Assembly (NCBI GenBank): GCA_022340585.1
Contig: JAJDNS010000146.1
Coordinates: 1 to 64,000, forward strand
Reading direction: 5' to 3'
Source: Acidobacteriota bacterium
Lineage (GTDB): Bacteria > Acidobacteriota > Vicinamibacteria > Fen-336
DNA length: 64,000 nucleotides
Part shown: one piece after another, positions 54,703 to 61,116 of the stretch
Position numbering within the stretch: the stretch's first letter is position 1
How the letters are laid out: every line of letters begins with the position of its first letter
The notes under the pieces: generated by a model
Databases searched by the model: none
What the model was told of the DNA's origin: nothing
What the model saw: the letters and a program-made list of their open reading frames with translations, nothing else
Program-made: the position numbers and the translations under genes

Positions 54703-55718
54703 GCGCGACGCTACCCGTCTACAAGAAGAAGGACTTTCAGAGCGACCAGGACGTGCGATGGTGCCCGGGCTGTGGGGACTACGCGATCCTCTCCGCAGTG
54801 CAGTCGGTCCTCCCCGAGCTGGGCGTCCCGAAGGAGAGGTTCGTGGTGGTGTCGGGCATCGGCTGCTCGAGCCGTTTCCCGTACTACATGAACACCTACG
54901 GCTTCCACAGCATCCACGGCCGTGCCCCCGCCATCGCCACCGGAATCAAGATCGCCCGTCCCGACCTCGAGGTCTGGGTCGCCACCGGTGACGGGGACTC
55001 GCTCTCGATCGGTGGCAACCACACGATCCACATGCTGCGGCGGAACGTCGGCATCAAGGTGCTGCTCTTCAACAACCGCATCTACGGCCTGACGAAGGGC
55101 CAGTACTCTCCCACCTCCGAGATGGGAAAGAGATCGAAGTCCACTCCCTACGGGTCCCTGGACCGACCGTTCAACCCGCTCTCCGTGGCCCTCGGCGTGG
55201 AGGCCACCTTCGTGGCCCGGTCGGTGGACATCTTCCAGCCCCACCTGAAGGGGGTTCTCAAGAAAGCCGCCGCCCACCCCGGGTCGGCGTTCGTGGAGGT
55301 GCTGCAGAACTGCAACATCTTCAACGACGGGGCGTGGGAGACCCTGACCAGCAAGAAGTTACGCGACGAGAACACGATATCCCTCGAGCACGGACAGCCG
55401 CTGGTGTTCGGGAAGGACCGGGACAAGGGGATCCGTCGAAAGGGGCTCGAGCTCGAGATCGTGACCCTCGGGGGAGACGTCACCGAGAAGGATCTCGTCG
55501 TCCACGACGAGCGTAACCCCAACCCTGCCTATGCCTTCCTCCTGTCGCGCATGGACTCGCGGCCGGACTTCCCGACCCCCATCGGGGTCCTGCGCGCGGT
55601 GGAGGCTCCACGCTACGAGCAGGAGGTCGCCGACCAGCTCAAGGCCGTGACCGCGAAGAAGGGCGAGGGGGATCTCGCTGCGCTCCTGCGAGCGGGCGAC
55701 ACGTGGGAAGTGACGTAG
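54699..55718 (+). CDS. korB: 2-oxoglutarate:ferredoxin oxidoreductase, beta subunit
   Basis: 339 residues. VRWCPGCGDYAIL holds the first Cys pair of the [4Fe-4S] cluster, with GIGCSSRFPYYMNTYG after it and the ThDP/Mg site ATGDGDSLSIGGNHTIHMLRRN. LQNCNIFNDG carries a further conserved Cys. No ferredoxin gene is adjacent. Translationally coupled to korA. Confidence 0.93.
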   Translation: MSATLPVYKKKDFQSDQDVRWCPGCGDYAILSAVQSVLPELGVPKERFVVVSGIGCSSRFPYYMNTYGFHSIHGRAPAIATGIKIARPDLEVWVATGDGDSLSIGGNHTIHMLRRNVGIKVLLFNNRIYGLTKGQYSPTSEMGKRSKSTPYGSLDRPFNPLSVALGVEATFVARSVDIFQPHLKGVLKKAAAHPGSAFVEVLQNCNIFNDGAWETLTSKKLRDENTISLEHGQPLVFGKDRDKGIRRKGLELEIVTLGGDVTEKDLVVHDERNPNPAYAFLLSRMDSRPDFPTPIGVLRAVEAPRYEQEVADQLKAVTAKKGEGDLAALLRAGDTWEVT

Positions 55719-55775
55719 CACTTTCGCCGAAGTTTCCCCCTTGACGCCTCGCGAGCGAGGGCCGATCTTCAAGTC

Positions 55776-56067
55776 AGAGACAGCACCCGCCACGCCAACC
55801 GTAAGGAGGTCGAAGCGGCGAGTGCCTTCTCGATGTGGGTGCTGGGTTGGCCGCGCACGGGGCGTGTCCGAGACCAGCGCCGTTGGGCTTCCGGAAACGC
55901 GAGGAGCGCACTATGGGAGCAGAGGGCGATCCGCCGGTCTGACGGGCGGGCCGAAAGGTCCGAACACATCGACGAAACTGAATGACAGCGCACCCATGGT
56001 GCGCAGGGCAAGAATGCCCCAGATGTGAGAGCCCGGGAGCACCGCTCCCGGGCTTCTCTTTCTTTCT
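55776..56067 (+). ncRNA. Candidate structured non-coding RNA with possible pseudoknot
   Basis: A 365-nt gap after korB with lower GC than its neighbours and dense base pairing. CAGCACCC (55781-55788) pairs with GGGTGCTG (55837-55844), and GCCAACC (55794-55800) with GGTTGGC (55845-55851), an interleaved order that makes a pseudoknot or a two-state switch. Then come CCGCC/GGCGG (55931-55949), GGGCC-GAAA-GGTCC (55948-55961), GCGCACC-CAT-GGTGCGC (55988-56004), GGGCA-AGAA-TGCCC (56006-56019) and a terminator (56030-56067). A TTGACG at 55741-55746 may be its -35. It does not match tmRNA, RNase P RNA, 6S or SRP RNA as far as I can tell. A 95-residue ORF through it looks random. Boundaries are approximate. 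Confidence 0.5.
56030..56067 (+). terminator. Strong intrinsic terminator
   Basis: Perfect 11-bp stem AGCCCGGGAGC (56030-56040) / GCTCCCGGGCT (56044-56054) with loop ACC, followed by the pyrimidine-rich run TTCTCTTTCTTTCTT. It ends plus-strand transcripts just before the convergent gene at 56084. Confidence 0.8.
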
Positions 56068-56083
56068 TGCCGCCTTCGGATGC

Positions 56084-57754
56084 TCAGTCTCTCGGGGGAG
56101 GCAGGGCGATCCGCAGCGGGCCCTCGCTCGTCTCGAGCACGACGTCCGTGGACTGAATGGAGCGGACGATCGCGTCGGCCAGGGCGTCCCCGGCCCGGTA
56201 GGCCTGCAGCTGGCCGGTGGGGGAGTAGGCGAAGGCGAGCCAGCCGCCGCCGTCCGAGGCCACCCCGGCGAGCTCGAACTCGAGCACCGCGAGTTCGTCC
56301 GGCCGCAGGGTGAGACGGGGCTCCCGGGCCCGGCCCGCCACCGGCACCGGGGCTTCTCCGGCACCGGTGGCACGTTCGAGAACACGACGATCCTCTTCGA
56401 CGCGCTCCACGAGTCCGGTCGCGGCGAGCACCTCGGCGCGCAGCTCGAGGAGGGGAACCCCGCTCGCCCACACGCTCAGGCGACCGAGGAAGCCCGGGGG
56501 ACCGAGGGCGGCCAGCCCCGGGTCGATGTCGGTCATCACCGCCAGGAGCTCCCGGACGTCGGCACGCTTGAGAGCGAAGCTCACCGGCTCTCCGCCGCCG
56601 GGTGACGCGGCCCGGTCCGGCGGATGCCCCCTCGAGACCCGCCGGACGGGGCCCGACGTGCCGATCTGGACTTTCGCCTCGTCGCGGATGAGATCGAGCA
56701 CCTCCTGGAGGGTCTGGCGCGTCACGTCCATGTCGACGCGGCCCGTGACGTCGGCGTCCACGATGAAGCCGGTTCCCGAGACGAGGTTCAGGGCCTGGAA
56801 GACGTCGGCGAGATCCAACTCGCGCAGGCGCAGGGTCAGGGGGCCGTTCCCGGGGTTCTTCTCGGTGGGTGTGCGCCCCTTCACGACGATCCGGCTCGCC
56901 GGGTCCCGATCGACGCGGCAGGGGGCGTCGTCCTGCACGAAAGGGTCCTCGAGGGGCACCGGCAGCTCGGCGTCCGGCCCCGCCACCGGGCTCGTCCCGT
57001 GCACCTCGAAGCGGTGGCACGCCCCCTGCTTCGCCACCAGGAACTCCGACACGCGGAAGAAGCCGCGCTCGAAGCGGGCCTCCAGCTTCTGGACCGTGCC
57101 CTCGCCGGTGGCGAGGCCGCGCACGGTGAACGTGTCGTCCAGCGAGGCGTAGGCCAGCACCACCGGGCGGTCCCGAACCACGGCCGCCATCTCGGAGAGG
57201 AACAGACGCGGATTGCGGCGGGCGCGCCGCCACGAGGCAATGGCGTCGGACTTGGCGAGGGCGCGGGCCTGGTCCCGGCGGTAGGCGTCCAGGGCCGGAC
57301 GGGGGACGCCCTTCGGCCGCCCCCGGCCCATCTCCGGAGGCGGTGGGAGCGGGGCCGCGGTGGGCCAGAACGGAAGCCGCAGGGTCGCGGCCAGCTGGAT
57401 CATGCGCTCGGGGTTGGTGGTGAGGGTGAGGCGCTCGACGTCGATCAGGCGGTGGGACAGGGCGACCTTCCCGAAGAATCGCTCGATCTCCTCGAAGCCC
57501 CCCAGCGCCGTCAGGTCGCAGGTGACCATGCCTCGGGTTCCCGACTCCTCCGGCGCGCGGGCCTCGATCTCCACTCTTCCGAGCTGGACCTCCGCGGCGA
57601 GCTGGCGGATGTGGGCGGTGTCTGCCGCGGCCACCGGGCCATCGGGGAGGATGCGTCGCAGGGTCTCGAGGCGGCGGTCGAGGAGGAGCCGCTCCTCGGC
57701 GAACGGGCGTTCAGCGGGCGCCACGAGGAGGATGCCGACGAGGAAGCTGAGCAC
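56084..57754 (-). CDS. PilO-like / STN / PilP-like fusion protein
   Basis: 556 residues. Residues about 1-135 (a membrane helix, then DLTALGGFEEIERFFGKVALSHRLIDVERLTL) resemble PilO. About 295-350 (LTLRLRELDLADVFQALNLVSGTGFIVD) is a secretin/TonB short N-terminal (STN) module, with a second STN-like stretch (VSFALKRADVRELLAVM) at about 395-445. The last 80 residues (FELAGVASDGGGWLAFAYSPTGQLQAYRAGDALAD) match a PilP/GspC-type domain. No secretin barrel is present and no other pilus gene is near. It may link the inner membrane to an outer-membrane secretin of a pilus or secretion system. GTG start; TATGAT ends 5 nt upstream. Confidence 0.65.
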   Translation of the reverse strand: MLSFLVGILLVAPAERPFAEERLLLDRRLETLRRILPDGPVAAADTAHIRQLAAEVQLGRVEIEARAPEESGTRGMVTCDLTALGGFEEIERFFGKVALSHRLIDVERLTLTTNPERMIQLAATLRLPFWPTAAPLPPPPEMGRGRPKGVPRPALDAYRRDQARALAKSDAIASWRRARRNPRLFLSEMAAVVRDRPVVLAYASLDDTFTVRGLATGEGTVQKLEARFERGFFRVSEFLVAKQGACHRFEVHGTSPVAGPDAELPVPLEDPFVQDDAPCRVDRDPASRIVVKGRTPTEKNPGNGPLTLRLRELDLADVFQALNLVSGTGFIVDADVTGRVDMDVTRQTLQEVLDLIRDEAKVQIGTSGPVRRVSRGHPPDRAASPGGGEPVSFALKRADVRELLAVMTDIDPGLAALGPPGFLGRLSVWASGVPLLELRAEVLAATGLVERVEEDRRVLERATGAGEAPVPVAGRAREPRLTLRPDELAVLEFELAGVASDGGGWLAFAYSPTGQLQAYRAGDALADAIVRSIQSTDVVLETSEGPLRIALPPPRD

Positions 57755-57759
57755 GTGGA

Positions 57760-57765
57760 ATCATA
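57760..57765 (-). promoter_or_regulatory. -10 box TATGAT, leaderless start
   Basis: TATGAT on the minus strand, 5 nt before the GTG at 57754. No Shine-Dalgarno. Confidence 0.5.
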
Positions 57766-57855
57766 CCCAATCGCGAACGACCATCGGTCGGCCGCCCCGG
57801 GGCCGGCCGGCGTCCGAAGCTCGCGACCGGGGTGCGGGAGGGGCAGCCGGGGCCC

Positions 57856-57926
57856 GTGAGGGCCGAACCGTCCGGCGGCCGGATGCCCTGGCCAGGGACA
57901 CGATTCCGCCGTGGGGATCGTGTCCT
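57856..57926 (-). repeat. 71-bp palindromic dispersed element, copy 2
   Basis: Reverse complement of the element at 16282-16352, with about 63 of 71 bases identical. The core arms GGACACGAT (57896-57904) and ATCGTGTCC (57917-57925) are unchanged. It lies in the 181-bp gap between two minus-strand genes. Confidence 0.75.
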
Positions 57927-57935
57927 TGACCGGTG

Positions 57936-58457
57936 CTAGCGTGCGACGAGCGACCAGGAGTGGGCGTCTCTCACACAGAGACGACCGGAGACCCCGTCCG
58001 GATAGTAGGCGATGTCCCCGACCATGGGCCCGTCGAGGACCTCGGCCCGCGCGTCCGCGGACAGCGATACCCACCCGGAGCCGTTTGCCCGCAGGTGCAG
58101 GGCGCCCCCCGCCGGCAAGGGCACCGTCGCGCGCGTGGAGAGGGCACCCTCGAGCCGCCCGGGCTCCGGGTAGAGCATGTCGAGGACGAGATCATCGCCC
58201 CCGGTGGGCAGGGTGGCGCGCAGCTCGTTGCCGTTCCCGGTGGCGAACGTCGAGACGTTCACGGGGACCACGTAGGGGGTGTCGGCGAGCCCGCAGGAGG
58301 GCGCGGGATCGATCACCAGGTCGTAGGCCCCGTTCAGGGGAACGCTGATGGCTGGCGGGGGCGTGGAGAGGGTGGGGGGGCCGCTGCCTCCGTTGTCGTC
58401 GGAGGAGCATCCACCGAGGACAGCCAGCATCGCTAGGGGAATGAGCCTGCGCATCAT
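57936..58457 (-). CDS. Hypothetical lipoprotein
   Basis: 173 residues. The lipoprotein signal (LIPLAMLAVLGGC) is followed by a Gly/Ser/Pro linker and a small beta-rich domain with two Cys (APSCGLAD, GRLCVRDAHSW). The family is not recognised. Its ATG overlaps the stop of the upstream lipoprotein gene (ATGA), so the two are co-translated and may work together. Confidence 0.65.
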   Translation of the reverse strand: MMRRLIPLAMLAVLGGCSSDDNGGSGPPTLSTPPPAISVPLNGAYDLVIDPAPSCGLADTPYVVPVNVSTFATGNGNELRATLPTGGDDLVLDMLYPEPGRLEGALSTRATVPLPAGGALHLRANGSGWVSLSADARAEVLDGPMVGDIAYYPDGVSGRLCVRDAHSWSLVAR

Positions 58458-59314
58458 TCGCTCGGATTGAGGATCTGGACGGCGTCGATGTCCGCGCCCT
58501 CGGTCACCGTGTCCCCCGGGCAGGGAAACAGCTCCCCGTCCTGCACCCGGAAGTAGCGTGCCTCCTCGATCCCGGCGTCCGCGAGATCGAAGCCGCAGCG
58601 GCCCCGGCAGGTGTTGCGGTACTCCACCAGGACCCAGGGTCCGTTCGGCGACGAAGAGGCGAACAGCGTCACCGGCTCCCCCGACACCTCCTGGTAGACG
58701 CGCACGTCGTGGCCTTCCCCGTCCACCGCGCACGCGACCATGTCCACGTCGACAAAGCCGCCGTTGCCGAGGCTCACGAACCCGAAGAACTGATCGGGGG
58801 GGCTCCCCCCGGCATCGGGCGGTCCAAGCACCTCTTCCGGGTCGTTGTAGAGGTTGTTCGCGAAGCAGACCGCGGGGACCCAGAAGCCCACCACCGACTT
58901 GGCGTACGGGTCTTCCGTCAGGCCGCACTCGACCGGAGGCAGACGGAAGGTCGTCGACCCCGAGGCCACCTTCTCCCCCAGGGTATTGACCGCGGTGACG
59001 GACCAGGCGAGGGTGGCCCCGCGGAGGAGTGGCCCCGGGAACTGGATCGTGGTCGTGCTGCGTCCCGCCGGGACCGTCACCTGCTCCACCGCGCGGTCGG
59101 TCGAGGCCACGGTGATCCAGAACGTGTACTCGGCCTCGCCGCCGTCGAAGCCGAGGGCGTTGCGCACGGTGAAGAACGGGGTGTCGGTGTCCATGACCGC
59201 ACCCGCCGCGGGCTCCAGCAGGGCGGGAGTCGCCGGAAGCGTTCCCGTGCCACCGCCGTTGCTGCCACCGTCGTCGCCGCAGCCGGCCAGGGAGACGGTG
59301 ATGGCCAGCGCCAC
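58454..59314 (-). CDS. Hypothetical lipoprotein with Ig-like and Cys-rich domains
   Basis: About 286 residues from the GTG at 59314. LAITVSLAGC is a lipobox. A Gly/Asn linker precedes a fibronectin-like beta domain (ALLEPAAGAVMDTDTPFFTVRN, TLAWSVTAVNTLG) and a C-terminal domain with several Cys (RNTCRGRCGFDLADAG, FPCPGD). The GTG gives an unusually short leader (12 residues to the Cys). The frame stays open upstream with basic residues (TRGRCRLGL) suited to a longer signal, but I see no ATG, GTG or TTG there, so the true start is uncertain. A TACAAT box (59424-59429, minus) lies upstream. Confidence 0.6.
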   Translation of the reverse strand: MALAITVSLAGCGDDGGSNGGGTGTLPATPALLEPAAGAVMDTDTPFFTVRNALGFDGGEAEYTFWITVASTDRAVEQVTVPAGRSTTTIQFPGPLLRGATLAWSVTAVNTLGEKVASGSTTFRLPPVECGLTEDPYAKSVVGFWVPAVCFANNLYNDPEEVLGPPDAGGSPPDQFFGFVSLGNGGFVDVDMVACAVDGEGHDVRVYQEVSGEPVTLFASSSPNGPWVLVEYRNTCRGRCGFDLADAGIEEARYFRVQDGELFPCPGDTVTEGADIDAVQILNPSE

Positions 59315-59454
59315 GAGGCCGAGGCGACACCGACCACGGGTGACGACGAAGGCGGGGTGCTGGCGTTGGCGGAGAGCTCGCAGGGGAGGACCTCTGAAGG
59401 AGTCACATGCTAAAGTAGCTGCAATTGTACGGCCAAAGCTTCACGAGGTCCCCG

Positions 59455-60105
59455 GTGCCCAGGCTCTGCGCTCTCGTCGTCGCCATCCTCCTCCCGCTGC
59501 TCGCCCCCCCCGACGGCGCCCCCGCGGACGGCTCGCTCCGCGTCCTGTCCTCCGCGGTCTCCGCTCCGTGCGTCGAGGCCGCCGGAAGGGCCTGGGGGGT
59601 TCGGCCGCTGGTCGTGGAGACGGGAAGCCTTCGCGACCCCGGCGATTGGGACGTCCTGGTGGGCAGCGGCGTCGAGCTGACCCGGGCCCTCGAAGGCGGC
59701 GACGCCGTCATCGACAGCGACGTCGGCATCGCCGACATCCCGTGGGTGCTCCGCCTGCCCTCGGGCGGGGACGTCCAGAGCCTGTCCGAGGTCGTGCAGT
59801 CGGGCGTCGAGATCGTCGTGCTGGCCGGCCCGGCCGCCTACGAAGCTCGCCGGGCACTGGCTCGGGACGGGACGGCCACCATCCGTGAGACGACCGACGC
59901 CGCCCAGCTGCGTTCCGCGCCGGTGGCCCTCGTGCCCCTGTCCCTCGCGGGGTCCGGACGCCAGGTCGAGGTGGACGTGCCGCCGGTCCGGGTGGACGCC
60001 GCGGTCGGGGTGCGGGCCCTTCACTCCGAGGACGCGGCTGCCCTGGTCCGCTACCTGGGGTCCGAGGCGGGGCGGCAGGCCTTCGCCGCCTGCTCCGCTC
60101 AGTAG
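59455..60105 (+). CDS. Periplasmic binding protein-like (ModA/PstS-like) protein
   Basis: 216 residues with a signal peptide (LCALVVAILLPLLAPPDGAPA). The mature part has the alternating beta-alpha pattern of small-ligand binding proteins: LRVLSSAVSAPCVEAA, WDVLVGSGVELTRAL, GVEIVVLAGPAA and a closing ALVRYLGSEAGRQAFAAC, as in molybdate/sulfate-type SBPs. It is shorter than ModA (about 250) and no ABC transporter genes are adjacent. GTG 59455 with GAGG upstream is preferred over a TTG at 59425. Its last 7 bases overlap the end of the convergent RRM gene. Confidence 0.6.
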   Translation: MPRLCALVVAILLPLLAPPDGAPADGSLRVLSSAVSAPCVEAAGRAWGVRPLVVETGSLRDPGDWDVLVGSGVELTRALEGGDAVIDSDVGIADIPWVLRLPSGGDVQSLSEVVQSGVEIVVLAGPAAYEARRALARDGTATIRETTDAAQLRSAPVALVPLSLAGSGRQVEVDVPPVRVDAAVGVRALHSEDAAALVRYLGSEAGRQAFAACSAQ

Positions 60106-60569
60106 TCCTCGTCGTCGACGATCTGGTCGCGCCGCCTCCGGGAGTTCTTGCGGCTGGCGGGCTTCTGTCGGAACCTCTTCCCGCGACCCTCGTCCTTCTC
60201 GAACTCCGGGGGGAACTCCGGGGGGGGAGCCGAGCGGTACCCGGTCGAGGGCCGCGAGTGCCCCGGGCTGCGGGGGGGCGGACCCGAGCCGCGCGAGAAG
60301 CCCGATCCACCCGCGCGGGGAGGCCGGTCCTCCGCTTCGTTCACCCGCAGTGGCCGCCCCTTCAGATCCTGGCCGTGCATCTTCGCGATGCAGCGGGGAA
60401 CGGCCTCCTCTTCCTCGAACTCGACAAAGGCGAAGCCCCGTGGCCGGCCGGTGTCCCGGTCGGTCGGGACCTTGGCGTCCACGACCCGCCCCGCCTCGCT
60501 GAAGGCCTCGATGAGCTCTTCTCGTGTCACGTCGAAGCTCAGGTTGCCCACGAAAACCTTTCTCGAAAT
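60099..60569 (-). CDS. RRM-domain RNA-binding protein, apparent ATT start
   Basis: 156 residues. A single RRM (about 3-80) has RNP2 KVFVGNLSF and RNP1 RGFAFVEFE, followed by a Gly/Pro/Arg-rich and then Lys/Arg-rich tail ending in an acidic patch (DQIVDDEDY). Family members normally begin M-(S/A)-x-K-(L/V)-(F/Y)-V-G-N-L. Here the codon in that place is ATT (60569-60567), preceded by a perfect AAGGAG (60582-60577) with a 7-nt spacer. The nearest in-frame ATG lies further upstream and would place the SD inside the gene. It probably acts as an RNA chaperone or regulator. Confidence 0.8.
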   Translation of the reverse strand: MSRKVFVGNLSFDVTREELIEAFSEAGRVVDAKVPTDRDTGRPRGFAFVEFEEEEAVPRCIAKMHGQDLKGRPLRVNEAEDRPPRAGGSGFSRGSGPPPRSPGHSRPSTGYRSAPPPEFPPEFEKDEGRGKRFRQKPASRKNSRRRRDQIVDDEDY

Positions 60570-60576
60570 GGCTCGT

Positions 60577-60582
60577 CTCCTT
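60577..60582 (-). promoter_or_regulatory. Shine-Dalgarno AAGGAG deciding an ATT start
   Basis: AAGGAG on the minus strand, 7 nt before ATT at 60569-60567. No ATG, GTG or TTG lies at a suitable distance downstream of it. Confidence 0.7.
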
Positions 60583-60705
60583 CCGGGTCCACCCGGCGAC
60601 GTCAACATGCCGGGATGGCGAAAGACTCTAGCAGAAACGTCTGGGCAAGCCAACGACACGCGTCTCCTTGAACCGGGCCAGCCGCTGGCCCGGGGCCGAT
60701 CGCGG

Positions 60706-60711
60706 TATCCT
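60706..60711 (+). promoter_or_regulatory. -10-like TATCCT, leaderless start
   Basis: TATCCT 6 nt before the thioesterase ATG at 60718. No Shine-Dalgarno. Confidence 0.5.
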
Positions 60712-60717
60712 ACGGCC

Positions 60718-61116
60718 ATGGCCTCCCCCGAGCGCGTGCCCGCGATCAAGGTGTTGCTGCTGCCCAAGGACACCAACGCCCTGGGGACGATCTTCGGCGG
60801 GGTGATCCTCTCCCACATCGACCTGGCCTCTGCGGTCGAGGCCCGCAAGGCCGGGCCGCGGCGGCTCGTGACCCGGGCCATGCGGGAGGTCGAGTTCCAC
60901 GAGCCCGTCCTCCTCGGCGACATCGTCAGCTTCTTCACGGAGACGCTGCGGGTGGGGCGCACGTCGATCACCGTCCGGGTGTCGGTCGAGGCCGAGCGGT
61001 GGCGCGGTGGGCGGGGCGAGCACGTCAAGGTCACCGAGGCCGAGGTGGTGCTGGTGGCGGTCGACGAGTCCGGCCGGCCGACCCCGGTCCGCCCGGCAAA
61101 GGGCACGCTCGCGTGA
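60718..61116 (+). CDS. Acyl-CoA thioesterase, hotdog fold (YciA-like)
   Basis: 132 residues with the single-hotdog YciA/BACH pattern: LLLPKDTNALGTIFGGVILSHIDLASAVEA (Asn/Asp catalytic region with the GG turn and the hotdog helix), VEFHEPVLLGDIVSFFTETLRVGRTSITVRV, and a final EAEVVLVAVDESGRPTPV. It hydrolyses acyl-CoA to free acid and CoA. The stop overlaps the GTG of the oxidoreductase gene (GTGA). Confidence 0.88.
   Translation: MASPERVPAIKVLLLPKDTNALGTIFGGVILSHIDLASAVEARKAGPRRLVTRAMREVEFHEPVLLGDIVSFFTETLRVGRTSITVRVSVEAERWRGGRGEHVKVTEAEVVLVAVDESGRPTPVRPAKGTLA

Noticed and set aside
55741-56028. 95-residue plus-strand ORF between korB and the convergent gene
   Set aside because: The composition looks random, there is no ribosome-binding site, GC is lower than in the genes, and the DNA is full of RNA-like stems ending at a terminator.
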